In this document: piece by piece, positions 43,731 through 51,816 of the stretch
How the letters are laid out: every line of letters begins with the position of its first letter
Position numbering within the stretch: the stretch's first letter is position 1
Assembly: GCA_903913915.1 (NCBI GenBank)
Contig: CAIWNE010000064.1
Span: 1 to 64,000, forward strand
Length of the DNA: 64,000 bases
From: an uncultured Opitutia bacterium
GTDB taxonomy: Bacteria; Verrucomicrobiota; Verrucomicrobiia; Opitutales; UBA953
Direction of reading: 5' to 3'
Made by a program: the position numbers and the translations under genes
Notes under the pieces: generated by a model
The model's database searches: none
What the model saw: the letters and a program-made list of their open reading frames with translations, nothing else
Told to the model about the DNA's origin: nothing

Positions 43731-45221
43731 ATGCTACCCCGCCTCGCCCCCGTCGTGCTTTTCTTCTCCGCGCTTGTCTCCGCCGGAGAGCTTAAGCTGG
43801 TCTCCCTTTTTTCCGATCATGCCGTCCTGCAGGCCGGTGACGCCGCCGTCTTCGGCAAGGCGCACCCCGGCGCCAAGGTCAGCGTGAAGCTGGGTTCCTC
43901 CGAGGCTGCCGCCACCGCCGGCAACGACGGCAGGTGGAGCGTCACGCTCGCCGGCCTCAAGGCCACCGAGCAGGGCAAGGATCTCGTCGTGAATTCCGGC
44001 GAGGAAGTCTTCACCGCCCACGACGTGATCGTCGGCGAAGTCTGGATCGGCTCCGGCCAGTCCAACATGGAGTGGGTCGTCAAGAACACCACGACTTCCG
44101 ATGAGGCGAAGTCCCGTCCGGCCGATGCCGGGCTGCGCGTCTTCACCGTCGCGCGTACTCCGAAGGCCGAGCCGGCCGACGATGTCCAGGGTTCCTGGAA
44201 ACTTTCCGCTCCGGACACCGTCGAAGGCTTCACCGCCGCCGGCTTCTACTTCGCCCGCGAACTGCGCGCCAACATCAAGCAGCCCGTCGGCGTCATCCAT
44301 ACTTCGATCGGTGGCACCCGCGCCGAGGCTTGGGGCCCGAAGGGCATGTATGCCGATGTCCCCGAGGCCAAGGATTTCGATGCGAAAGAGGCCGCAGCCA
44401 TCAAGGCGCGCGCCGCTGGCCTCGAGAAGCTCACGGCCAAGATTGCCGTCGAGAAAGACAAGGCGGCCCTCGCCAAATTCAAGCAGGACGCAGGCAAGCT
44501 CGCTCCGGTCTGGTCCAACGGCCCGCATATGAACTGGAACGGCATGGTCGCTCCTTTCGTCGGTTATTCCTTCCGAGGCGCGCTCTGGTATCAGGGCGAA
44601 TCGAACGCCGGCCAGCCCGAGGCCTACAAGTGGGTCCTCGGCTCCATGATCAAGTCGTGGCAGAAGGCCTGGGGTAAGGAATTCCCCTTCATCATCGTCC
44701 AGCTCCCCCGCTTCATGACGCGCCATCCTGAACTCGCCGTCGAAATCAACGCCACCTGGCCGCGTATCCGCGAGTCCATGGAGTGGATCGCCGACAACGT
44801 CCCCGGCGCGATGCAGACCGTGAACATCGACCTCGGCGAAGAGGCGAACATCCATCCGAAGGACAAGTTGCCGATCGGAGAGCGCCTGGCCGCGGTGGCG
44901 ATGCAGCGTGTCTATAAGACCCGGACGGACGGAGAGGCCCCTCGTGTCGTGAAGTCCGAGCGCAAGGGAGACAGCTGGGTGCTCACCTACGATCGCGCCG
45001 TCGTCTTGAACAACGAAGGCAAGGGTTTCGGCCTGCTGGCCGCCGATGGCAAGTGGGTCTTCGCGCAGGCCAAGGCCGAAGGCGCTCAGGTCACCGTCTC
45101 CGCCGCTGGCGTCAAGGAGCCGAAGGAAGTCCGTTACGCCTGGGCAAACTTCCCTGAAGTCAGCGTCTTCTCCGCGGGCAAGGACGGCCTCCCGGCCGGC
45201 CCCTACCGTTCGGGCAAGTAA
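43731..45221 (+). CDS. Sialate O-acetylesterase (secreted)
   Basis: A 496-residue exported esterase that removes acetyl groups, by family from sialic acid or other glycans. The signal is MLPRLAPVVLFFSALVSAG. A short beta-domain follows (LKLVSLFSDHAVLQAGD). The SGNH blocks are VGEVWIGSGQSNMEWVVKNT (nucleophile Ser), GVIHTSIGGTRAEAW, GALWYQGESNAGQPE (oxyanion Asn) and HPKDKLPIGERLA (catalytic Asp/His region). This domain order (Ig-like, SGNH split, C-terminal beta) is the standard SIAE layout. A long upstream open frame is not coding. A weak promoter (TTGGCA, 18 bases, TGTCTT, 6 bases to ATG) precedes it. Confidence 0.91.
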   Translation: MLPRLAPVVLFFSALVSAGELKLVSLFSDHAVLQAGDAAVFGKAHPGAKVSVKLGSSEAAATAGNDGRWSVTLAGLKATEQGKDLVVNSGEEVFTAHDVIVGEVWIGSGQSNMEWVVKNTTTSDEAKSRPADAGLRVFTVARTPKAEPADDVQGSWKLSAPDTVEGFTAAGFYFARELRANIKQPVGVIHTSIGGTRAEAWGPKGMYADVPEAKDFDAKEAAAIKARAAGLEKLTAKIAVEKDKAALAKFKQDAGKLAPVWSNGPHMNWNGMVAPFVGYSFRGALWYQGESNAGQPEAYKWVLGSMIKSWQKAWGKEFPFIIVQLPRFMTRHPELAVEINATWPRIRESMEWIADNVPGAMQTVNIDLGEEANIHPKDKLPIGERLAAVAMQRVYKTRTDGEAPRVVKSERKGDSWVLTYDRAVVLNNEGKGFGLLAADGKWVFAQAKAEGAQVTVSAAGVKEPKEVRYAWANFPEVSVFSAGKDGLPAGPYRSGK

Positions 45222-45246
45222 GTCGGCACGTCGCCCGCGCTTTGAA

Positions 45247-45287
45247 CAACCCCGATTTCGCCGTTCATTTCGGCGGAGTCGGGGTTG
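45247..45287 (+). terminator. Long hairpin after the sialate O-acetylesterase gene
   Basis: A 17-bp stem with two G-U pairs (45247-45263 with 45271-45287, loop TTCATTT). No T-run follows, so it may be a weak terminator or an mRNA-stabilising hairpin. Its right arm ends in the next gene's -35. Confidence 0.6.
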
Positions 45288-45312
45288 ACGCTTTGGGGGC
45301 TGGAAGAAGAAT
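45285..45312 (+). promoter_or_regulatory. Candidate promoter of the gene at 45319 (leaderless layout)
   Basis: TTGACG (45285-45290), 16 bases, AAGAAT (45307-45312), then 6 bases to the ATG. The -35 overlaps the end of the preceding hairpin. Confidence 0.4.
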
Positions 45313-45318
45313 AGGCGT

Positions 45319-46173
45319 ATGCGCCTCCCCTCGCTTCTGCTGTTCGTTCTCTCCCTGTTCGTCTCGTTGCGCGCTGCCGAGCCGTCGGCACCGCCTTCCG
45401 GGCTCAAGATGCTCACCGCTGGCCATAGTTTCCATGTGTGGATGCCTCCGCTGGTCGCCGAGATGGCCAAGGCCGCCGGTATCCAGGGGCACGAGCAGCT
45501 GGCGATCTCTTCCATCGGCGGTTCCCGGGTGATCCAGCATTGGGAACTTCCCCCGGAAAAGAACAAGGCCAAGCCCGTGCTGGAGGCGGGCAAGGCCGAC
45601 CTGTTCACGATGGCGCCGACCTTCCTGCCGGATCCCGGCATCGAGAATTTCGTCAAGCTCGGGCTCGAACATAATCCGAAGATCCGTTTCACCCTGCAGC
45701 AGAACTGGGTCCCATTCGAGGATCCGGATATCTGGATGGCCAAGGTGAAGCCCAAGAGCATCGATCGCGACACCAAGACCCTCGCCGACCTGCGTGCGAA
45801 GCACGACCCGTATTTCAAGCTGATCGAGGATCACGTGAAGGAGCTCAACAGCCGCATCCCCGCCGCCAAGATCGCCGTCGTGCCTAGCGGCGAAGCGGTC
45901 ATCGCCCTGCGTGACAAGGTGATCCGCGGTGAGGCTCCTGGCATCAAGACGCAGAACGAACTCTTCACGGACGTCCTCGGTCATCCCGGCCCCCAGATCC
46001 GCGTCCTTTCTGCCTATTGTCATTTCGCCGTGATCTATCGTCGCACCCCGGTCGGACTGCCCGTGGTCAGCCAGTTGGCGAAACTTCCCGAAGCCGAGAA
46101 ACTCAACCGGCTGTTGCAGGAAATCGCCTGGAAGGCCGTCACCGAACACCCGCTGAGCGGCGTGACGAAATAA
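45319..46173 (+). CDS. Secreted SGNH-like protein, divergent
   Basis: A 284-residue exported protein with signal MRLPSLLLFVLSLFVSLRAA. The start of the mature part, GLKMLTAGHSFHVWMPPLVAEMAKAAG, resembles SGNH block I with Ser in GHSFH. SIGGSRVIQHWELP could be block II. A classic C-terminal D-x-x-H block is not obvious; RVLSAYCHFAVIYRRTPVG holds a His that may serve. It is therefore a divergent member, perhaps a weak or inactive one. Substrate is unknown. It has its own leaderless-type promoter and converges with the M14 gene, the two stops being 9 bases apart. Confidence 0.7.
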   Translation: MRLPSLLLFVLSLFVSLRAAEPSAPPSGLKMLTAGHSFHVWMPPLVAEMAKAAGIQGHEQLAISSIGGSRVIQHWELPPEKNKAKPVLEAGKADLFTMAPTFLPDPGIENFVKLGLEHNPKIRFTLQQNWVPFEDPDIWMAKVKPKSIDRDTKTLADLRAKHDPYFKLIEDHVKELNSRIPAAKIAVVPSGEAVIALRDKVIRGEAPGIKTQNELFTDVLGHPGPQIRVLSAYCHFAVIYRRTPVGLPVVSQLAKLPEAEKLNRLLQEIAWKAVTEHPLSGVTK

Positions 46174-46182
46174 GCGGCCCGG

Positions 46183-47049
46183 TCAGAGGTCGGCGCCGAA
46201 GGCGATGAACCGGCGGTATTCGGCGAGTATCGCCAGGACCCCGTCGACCATCGCGGCGGCCTGCAGCGATTCATCGGCCTTGGCGGGCGTCTCGAGGATG
46301 ATGTCGAACGGGGCCGGCTGCTGGTCCGGCGGAGCCGAGAGCACGCCGGGGAAGCAGAAATGGATGACGCCGGCATCCGCGGCGAAGCCGTCGATCAGCG
46401 GACGTTCGTCCATGGGCAGATGCTGACCGGAGGCTCGCAGGGCGGGACGGAGGAGTTCCTCGTTCAGCAGGCGTCCATGGGCGTACCCGTAGAGTCCTTC
46501 GCAGGTGTCGTCGGCATGCAAGGCGATGATGCCTTGGAAGCGGGAGGCGCGAAGCTCGGCTTCGAGCAGCCTGACTTCCGGTCGCGTGGATCCTTTCCAG
46601 AACTCCCGATTCAGGTCGAAGCCGTCCTGGTCGTGGCGGGTGCCGGCCGCAAGTCCGTGCGGATTGATCGTGGGGTAGACGGTCAGATGGTAGCCTGCGG
46701 CCAGGTGCGGTTCGCGCGAGAGGCGGCTGAGCAGCCTCGTCGCAGCGAGCGGACCGGCGGGTTCGTCGCCATGGATGCCGGTGAAGAGTCCGAGCCGGAT
46801 GGAGTCATGGGCCGCCTTGGGGCCGATGAAGTCGATGCGACGCAAGGATGTCCCGTCGGGGAGTCCGAGGTCGGTGTGACAGAGGTGGGGGCAGTCGGTA
46901 GTACGCAGTTCCGCCAGCGCTGATGCAATGGACGGCGGCAAAGGGTGGCTGGAATGGTTTGCGCTCAGGTTGTCCAGAAAACAGCAATCCGACCCTTTGT
47001 CGAAACTCCACTGCAGGCGTTGTGTCATGGGGTGTCCGAAAGTCGTCAA
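46183..47049 (-). CDS. M14-family succinylglutamate desuccinylase/aspartoacylase-like protein
   Basis: A zinc carboxypeptidase-fold hydrolase of 288 residues. The zinc site is visible: LFTGIHGDEPAGP (His-x-x-Glu) and later IIALHADDTCEG (His), with the substrate-binding FDLNREFW (Asn-Arg). The general-base Glu is probably in DIILETPAK near the C-terminus. There is no signal peptide. Family members deacylate N-acyl amino acids or trim peptides; the substrate here is open. ATG at 47049 is used, and 47028 (MTQRL) is a possible alternative. It is divergent from the amidotransferase gene. Confidence 0.86.
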   Translation of the reverse strand: MTTFGHPMTQRLQWSFDKGSDCCFLDNLSANHSSHPLPPSIASALAELRTTDCPHLCHTDLGLPDGTSLRRIDFIGPKAAHDSIRLGLFTGIHGDEPAGPLAATRLLSRLSREPHLAAGYHLTVYPTINPHGLAAGTRHDQDGFDLNREFWKGSTRPEVRLLEAELRASRFQGIIALHADDTCEGLYGYAHGRLLNEELLRPALRASGQHLPMDERPLIDGFAADAGVIHFCFPGVLSAPPDQQPAPFDIILETPAKADESLQAAAMVDGVLAILAEYRRFIAFGADL

Positions 47050-47112
47050 ATTTCGACCAGCCTACGAGCAGGCTTGCCAGCAAAGGGGGTGGTTTGAACA
47101 TACGTGGACAAG

Positions 47113-47835
47113 ATGCCACGCGCCGTTTGTCTTACCAATGTCGCTCACGAAGGCCCGGGAATGTTGGGCGAGTTGCTGGAAGAGGTCGGCTACAAGGTGG
47201 AGGTCATCGAGGCGTTCCGCGGCGAAGCGCTTCCTGCGGACCTGGGAGCCCGGGATGTCCTGGTCGTCATGGGCGGTCCGATGGGAGTGGCTGATATCGG
47301 CAAGCCTGAGACACCTTGGTTGGCGCCGGTCGTCGATTTGTTGCGATCACGTCTGGCTAAAGATTGGCCGAACGTCGGGGTCTGCCTCGGCATGCAGCTG
47401 ATCGCGCATGCCGCCGGCGCGAAGGTAGTGCCGATGACCGACCGCGAAGGGCGTCGTCTTCGTGAGGTCGGCTGGGGGCTGCTCGATTTCGTCGGCACGG
47501 ATGCGATTACCCGCGGTCTGCCTGCCAGCATGGAGGTGCTGCATTGGCATGGCGACGGGTGTTCGCTTCCCGCAGGCGCCAGTATCTTGGCATCCACGAA
47601 GGTCTGTCCCGTGCAGATGTTCCGTCTTGGGCGTTCTTTCGGCATGCAGTTCCATCCGGAGATCGACGGGCCGACCGCCTGCCTCTGGGCGAAGGAAGAC
47701 GCCGCTTTCGTCGAGGCGGCCAATGGTTCCGATGGTGTCCGCCGGCTTCAGGAAGAGTCTCCGCTCGCGGCGCAAAGGACCTATGCCTTGCGTAGGAGGC
47801 TTCTTTTGCAGGCGATCGAAGCAGTGACGGCTTGA
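47113..47835 (+). CDS. Class I glutamine amidotransferase domain protein
   Basis: A stand-alone GATase-1 of about 240 residues that would release ammonia from glutamine or hydrolyse gamma-glutamyl compounds. The nucleophile Cys lies in VGVCLGMQLIAHAAGAKV, preceded by the oxyanion strand VVMGGPMGVAD; the His-Glu pair is in GMQFHPEID. It resembles the GuaA-like GMP synthase amidotransferase subfamily (bare GATase proteins of unknown partner). ATG at 47113 is chosen; a GTG 9 bases upstream is also possible. TTGCCA at 47074 may be its -35, without a good -10. It is followed by a secreted esterase gene with a 38-base gap. Confidence 0.85.
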   Translation: MPRAVCLTNVAHEGPGMLGELLEEVGYKVEVIEAFRGEALPADLGARDVLVVMGGPMGVADIGKPETPWLAPVVDLLRSRLAKDWPNVGVCLGMQLIAHAAGAKVVPMTDREGRRLREVGWGLLDFVGTDAITRGLPASMEVLHWHGDGCSLPAGASILASTKVCPVQMFRLGRSFGMQFHPEIDGPTACLWAKEDAAFVEAANGSDGVRRLQEESPLAAQRTYALRRRLLLQAIEAVTA

Positions 47836-47873
47836 TGGGGCTGAGAGCTGGGTGCAGGCTGGGGAACCCCGCC

Positions 47874-48695
47874 ATGAACGCCCTGTTCGCCCTCTTCAGC
47901 CTTACGATGCTCCTCGCCGCCGTCGAACCGCCCAAGGGTGAGCCCACGAACGCCAAGGAGGCGGCCGCCCAGGCTGCGTCCAAGAAGGCGGCCCAGGATA
48001 AGGTCGTAGACGAACGTTATCAGGCCTGGCTCGCCAAGCTCACCCCCGAGGAACAGGCTTGGGAGCAGGTGCTGCAGGCGCAGCTCGGCAATTTCTACCT
48101 CCCGCTCCACAAGCGCGACAAGATCGCCGGCAAATCGAACGCCTGGGATTTCGTCAAGGACGACCCGAAGCTGCCGCGCGTCCTGCTCATCGGTGACTCC
48201 GTTTCGCGCGGCTACACCCAGCCGACGCGCAAGGCCCTCGAAGGCAAGGCTAACGTCCATCGTGCCCCGGCCAACTGCGGTCCGACGGCTTCCGGCGTCA
48301 AGAATCTCGACGTCTGGCTGGGCGAAGGGAAGTGGGACGTCATCCATTTCAATTTCGGCATCCATGATCGCGCCACGCCGGCGGCCGACTACGTGAAGCG
48401 GCTCGAGGAAATCGTCGGGCGGCTTGAGAAGACGGGCGCCAAGCTCATCTGGGCCAGCACCACGCCGATCCCCGACGACGTCGCCCATAAGCAGACCGCC
48501 GCGTCGATCGTCGAGAAGAACGCCCTCGCCGCCGAGGTGATGAAGAAGCATGGCATCCCGACCGACGACCTGTTCGGCGCCATCACCCCGCGCCTGGCCG
48601 AACTGCAGAATCCCAACGACGTTCATTTCAAGGGCGAAGGCTATGACTTCCTCGGCGCCAAGGTCGGAGAGTCCATCCTCGGACGCCTCAAGTAA
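47874..48695 (+). CDS. Secreted SGNH/GDSL hydrolase
   Basis: A 273-residue exported hydrolase with signal MNALFALFSLTMLLAAVEP. A charged Ala/Lys-rich segment (about 20-70) precedes the SGNH domain. Block I is RVLLIGDSVSRGYTQP (Ser), block II CGPTASGVKNLDVWLG, block III HFNFGIHD, and block V NPNDVHFKGEGYDFLG (Asp-x-His). It fits the GDSL esterase family well. Probable substrate is an acyl-sugar or acetylated polysaccharide, by family only. The start at 47874 is preferred to an upstream ATG at 47832 that overlaps the amidotransferase. The GYF_2 protein gene starts 4 bases after its stop. Confidence 0.86.
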   Translation: MNALFALFSLTMLLAAVEPPKGEPTNAKEAAAQAASKKAAQDKVVDERYQAWLAKLTPEEQAWEQVLQAQLGNFYLPLHKRDKIAGKSNAWDFVKDDPKLPRVLLIGDSVSRGYTQPTRKALEGKANVHRAPANCGPTASGVKNLDVWLGEGKWDVIHFNFGIHDRATPAADYVKRLEEIVGRLEKTGAKLIWASTTPIPDDVAHKQTAASIVEKNALAAEVMKKHGIPTDDLFGAITPRLAELQNPNDVHFKGEGYDFLGAKVGESILGRLK

Positions 48696-48699
48696 GCCC

Positions 48700-49968
48700 A
48701 TGGCCGCCGAATTGATCCATATCGCCCGGGCCGGCGCCGAGATAGGCGCGTATGCCTTGGAGGACGTCCGGGCCAAGGTCGCGTCCGGCGAATTGCGCCG
48801 GGACGACTACTATTGGAAGCCCGGCATGGCCGGATGGCTGATGCTGTCGGTCCTGCCTGCTCCGAAGCGCATGCTGCCTTTCCCTCGTCCGGCGGAAAAG
48901 GACGCGAATCTCTTCGACGGTATCCTCGGCCGGCAAAGCTATCAGGCCGGCTTGCTCGCGGTCTGGGACAGGCTCGCCGCCGCCCCGAGGGAATGCCTCC
49001 TTTCCGAGGGCGACTGGGCCGAGTTGGACGAAAAGGTAGGCTACAAGATCCGCAAGCGATGCCAGGCCGACCTCACCAAGTGGTACCGGGAGGCCGTGGA
49101 GGTTTATCTTTCGGACCGTTATTTCGCGCCCGAGGAAAAGACGAATCTCGCCAACCTCGCCCTGAGCTTCGGCCTCGATGAGGCCGCGGCGGAAGCGATC
49201 CATGGCGAAGCTTTCGCGAGCTACTACCGCATCGGAATCCTGACGGTCTTTGCCCGGGACATCACTCCCGGGCAGAAACGCGAGCAGATCGACCTGCTCG
49301 GCAAGGAGGTTCCTCTGTCAGAGACGAAGGTCAAGGAGGCCATGAACCAAGCCATCCAGGCCTATTTCGACCAGCGCCTCAAGTCGCTGATGCAGCAGGA
49401 AGACGGGGGCGAGGTGATTGATCCGGCGGCCTACGCCAGCTTCATGGACGAGCTGAAGCAGATGGATTTCAACGTCCATCTGGATGCGACTACCCAGACC
49501 AGGGTCGACAGCGCGCGACGCCTGTGGGCCCTTTGCCGAACGCCGTTGAAGGAGGTTCCTTGTGCCTTGGACCTGGGGTCCGAGGGATGTTTCTGGACGC
49601 AGCAGGTCGAACTCGGCCTTAATCGGCGGGTCACCACGCGCCGTAGCTACGGCGGCTTCGGCACCAGCATCAAGATCTGGGGCCCTTTGCGCTATCGTAC
49701 CGGCTCTTATGAGGTCGAGCGTCAGACCGAGCAGCGGCTCGAGAAGGTCGACACCGGGACGCTCGTCTTCACTTCCAAGCGCGTCATCTTTTCGGGCAGC
49801 CTCAAAAGCCTTAATTTCAAGTACGCCAAGGTGCTTGATGTCACCGTCTACTCGAACGCTATCGAGATCGACAAGGACAGCGGCGGGGACGTCGTGTTCT
49901 TCTTCCCCGAAGGGCAGGCCGAGGCGGCCGTCATCCTGCGTCGCCTCGTCAGGCAGGCCAAGGGCTGA
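48700..49968 (+). CDS. GYF_2-domain protein with a C-terminal PH-like domain
   Basis: A 422-residue protein, apparently cytoplasmic, of unknown function. Residues 1-50 form a GYF_2 (DUF4339-like) domain: IHIARAGAEIGAYALEDVRAKVASGELRRDDYYWKPGMAGWLML (A-G-x-x-x-G-P-like turn replaced by GAEIGAY). A long helical middle (about 75-290) has no recognised family. The end, GTLVFTSKRVIFSGSLKSLNFKYAKVLDVTVYSNAIEI, has the pattern of bacterial PH-like or SHOCT-associated domains. GYF_2 domains bind proline-rich peptides and often occur with membrane proteins in PVC bacteria. It follows the SGNH gene by 4 bases. A second GYF_2 protein lies at 62391. Confidence 0.72.
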   Translation: MAAELIHIARAGAEIGAYALEDVRAKVASGELRRDDYYWKPGMAGWLMLSVLPAPKRMLPFPRPAEKDANLFDGILGRQSYQAGLLAVWDRLAAAPRECLLSEGDWAELDEKVGYKIRKRCQADLTKWYREAVEVYLSDRYFAPEEKTNLANLALSFGLDEAAAEAIHGEAFASYYRIGILTVFARDITPGQKREQIDLLGKEVPLSETKVKEAMNQAIQAYFDQRLKSLMQQEDGGEVIDPAAYASFMDELKQMDFNVHLDATTQTRVDSARRLWALCRTPLKEVPCALDLGSEGCFWTQQVELGLNRRVTTRRSYGGFGTSIKIWGPLRYRTGSYEVERQTEQRLEKVDTGTLVFTSKRVIFSGSLKSLNFKYAKVLDVTVYSNAIEIDKDSGGDVVFFFPEGQAEAAVILRRLVRQAKG

Positions 49969-50002
49969 TTCCGCGGGTTTTCCGTTATGACGGACGGCCG
50001 AT

Positions 50003-50031
50003 TTGACTACGTATTAGGTTGTTAGTATAAC
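50003..50031 (+). promoter_or_regulatory. Sigma70-type promoter of the HDAC-family gene, leaderless layout
   Basis: TTGACT (50003-50008) and TATAAC (50026-50031), each five of six to consensus, are separated by exactly 17 bases. The -10 ends 7 bases before the ATG, so transcription should begin at or beside the start codon. Confidence 0.8.
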
Positions 50032-50038
50032 GTCTGGC

Positions 50039-50908
50039 ATGCCGCAGCCGCCGCTTACCGTCTACTACAGCCCCGCCTATGTCGTCGAAGGCAAGTCGGA
50101 GACCGTCACGAAGGCGCGATTGGTGGCCGAGATGATCGAGGCGGGGAAGGCCGGGGAGGTCCGGCTGGAGGCGCCCAAGCTGGCGACCCGCAAGGAACTG
50201 GAACTCATCCATGCTCCCGAGTACGTCCGCGGCACGTTCGAGGACAAAGGCAGTTTCCTCGAGGTCGGCGCCTGGTCGCAGCCGTTGCTGGACAGCATCC
50301 TCGCCTCGACCGGCGGCATGCGCGATGCGGTCAGGGAAGCCTTGAAGAACGGTCGCTCCGGCAGCCTTTCCAGCGGCTTGCACCATGCGCGCCGCGATGC
50401 CGGCAACGGCTTCTGCCAGTTCAACGGACTCGCCTTGGCCGCGCTGGAGGCGCTCAAGAAGGTCGAGACCGTCGGGATCCTCGACCTCGACGCCCATGGC
50501 GGCGGCGGGACTTTCGACATCCTGGGCGGCCATGAGCGGGTGTATCTGGCCGACATCACCGTCAATTCCTTCGATTCCTGGGAGCCGACCGATGCCGAGC
50601 GTCATTTCTACGTCGAGGTGGATGACGCCCGGGGTTATCTCGGCCATGTCGAAGACGCCTTGCACGCCTTGGAGCGCGTCGATTTCCTCATCTACAACGC
50701 CGGCATGGACACCTATGAGAGGGCCGGCGGCATGAAGGGCATCACCAAGGAGATCATCCGGAAGCGCGAGCGGCTCGTGGTCCAGTGGGCTCGCGCCCGG
50801 AGGATCCCGCATATCTTCGCCTTGGCCGGCGGTTATAAGTGGGACGGACTGACCTTGGCCCAGGTGGCCGAGCTTCACCTCGAGACCGTCAAGGCCTTCG
50901 CCGGCTGA
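50039..50908 (+). CDS. Histone-deacetylase-family (acetylpolyamine amidohydrolase-like) protein
   Basis: A 289-residue zinc amidohydrolase of the HDAC/arginase superfamily. The sequence shows SGLHHARRDAGNGFCQFNGLALA (catalytic His115-His116), ILDLDAHGGGGTFDI (zinc ligands Asp151 and His153), IYNAGMDTYERAGG (ligand Asp224) and ALAGGYKWDGL with the catalytic Tyr in GGY. All key residues are kept. In bacteria such enzymes deacetylate polyamines, acetoin-utilisation proteins or other small substrates; the substrate here cannot be told. It is monocistronic behind the best sigma70-type promoter in the window. Its stop abuts the convergent gene (TGATCA shared site). Confidence 0.9.
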   Translation: MPQPPLTVYYSPAYVVEGKSETVTKARLVAEMIEAGKAGEVRLEAPKLATRKELELIHAPEYVRGTFEDKGSFLEVGAWSQPLLDSILASTGGMRDAVREALKNGRSGSLSSGLHHARRDAGNGFCQFNGLALAALEALKKVETVGILDLDAHGGGGTFDILGGHERVYLADITVNSFDSWEPTDAERHFYVEVDDARGYLGHVEDALHALERVDFLIYNAGMDTYERAGGMKGITKEIIRKRERLVVQWARARRIPHIFALAGGYKWDGLTLAQVAELHLETVKAFAG

Positions 50909-51247
50909 TCACTCCGGCTTGGGCACGTTGAGTTCCTGCAGGCGGAATGCGCCGCTCTCGGTCGGCAGGACCACGAACAGCTTGCACTCGCGGGTCTGAG
51001 CCAGGGCGACCATCACGTGCCACTGCTCCTGCCGGACGCCCGCGACGACGAACATCGGCATCGCGCCCGGCTCGGTGCCGGACGGTTCCTCGATCGCCAC
51101 GCCCTTGTGGTCGACGTCGAAATTATGGGCCAGCCATTTGCCGAGTTCCTTGGCTAGGCCGCGCATGTCGGACTTGCCGGCCTCCACCTTGGACTGATCG
51201 ACGAGCGCCCAGAGCGGGATCGCGAAATTGTGTTCCAGAGGTGCCAT
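50909..51247 (-). CDS. Hypothetical protein, last gene of the mgtA operon
   Basis: A 112-residue soluble protein I do not recognise. It contains HNFAIPLWALVDQSKVEAGK at the start and GVRQEQWHVMVALAQTRECKLFVVLPTESGAFRLQEL near the end, giving an alpha/beta appearance. No signal or membrane segment is seen. It begins 10 bases after the EIIA-like gene, which itself follows mgtA by 10 bases, so the three are probably one transcript. Its stop abuts the HDAC-family gene. A role with EIIA or magnesium transport is only suggested by position. Confidence 0.65.
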   Translation of the reverse strand: MAPLEHNFAIPLWALVDQSKVEAGKSDMRGLAKELGKWLAHNFDVDHKGVAIEEPSGTEPGAMPMFVVAGVRQEQWHVMVALAQTRECKLFVVLPTESGAFRLQELNVPKPE

Positions 51248-51257
51248 CGGGCGGCGC

Positions 51258-51806
51258 TCAGTTCTGGGGCGGGGGCGTATGCTCTGCGCTCTTCTCGCTC
51301 AGCTTGAGCATGCGGGCACGGACGTCCGGCGAGCCTTCGTTCAGCGCGACCGTGACCCAGTCGAGGAGGCGGTGGCGGACTTCGCCGAGCGTCGTGCAAT
51401 CGCGGATGGCGCCGATGCCGCCGGTCGAGAGCACCGCCTTGGCCAGGCCGGACATTTCCTTCAGGAAGGCCACGCGCTGGCAGTCCGGGATCCAGTAGGC
51501 CACGAGCAGGTGGACTTTCTGGCCGTCGGGGGCGTCGTAATCGATGCCATCCTTCGACCAGCCCACCGTGCAGTAGATGTCGGCCGTGATGCCTTCCACA
51601 CGGGCGTGGGGGCAGGCGAGGCCGGGGGAGACGGACGTGTTGCCGGACTGTTCGCGGGCGCGCATCGCTTCGACGACGCCGGAGTTGTCGGGTATCTCCG
51701 GGATCGCTTCCAGGACTCGTCCGAGGAAGTCGAACGCTTCTTCTTTGGAAGTCTCCGTCAGTTCGAACAGGCGACCGGACTGGAGGGCATCGAGGAGTTT
51801 GCGCAT
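51258..51806 (-). CDS. PTS EIIA (fructose/nitrogen type 2) domain protein
   Basis: A 182-residue protein of the PTS_EIIA_2 family (as in fructose EIIA and PtsN). The helical start MRKLLDALQSGRLFELTETSKEEAFDFL and the domain body are typical. The phospho-acceptor His is in LACPHAR (His67), with AVLSTGGIGAIRDCTT later. No EIIB/EIIC partner or HPr is near, so it may be a regulatory PtsN-like protein rather than a sugar permease part. The start at 51806 is chosen; the longer reading overlaps mgtA. It is 10 bases after mgtA and 10 bases before the 112-residue gene. The linkage of PtsN-like proteins to K+ or Mg2+ transport elsewhere makes this setting interesting. Confidence 0.86.
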   Translation of the reverse strand: MRKLLDALQSGRLFELTETSKEEAFDFLGRVLEAIPEIPDNSGVVEAMRAREQSGNTSVSPGLACPHARVEGITADIYCTVGWSKDGIDYDAPDGQKVHLLVAYWIPDCQRVAFLKEMSGLAKAVLSTGGIGAIRDCTTLGEVRHRLLDWVTVALNEGSPDVRARMLKLSEKSAEHTPPPQN

Positions 51807-51816
51807 GGGGGCGGGT

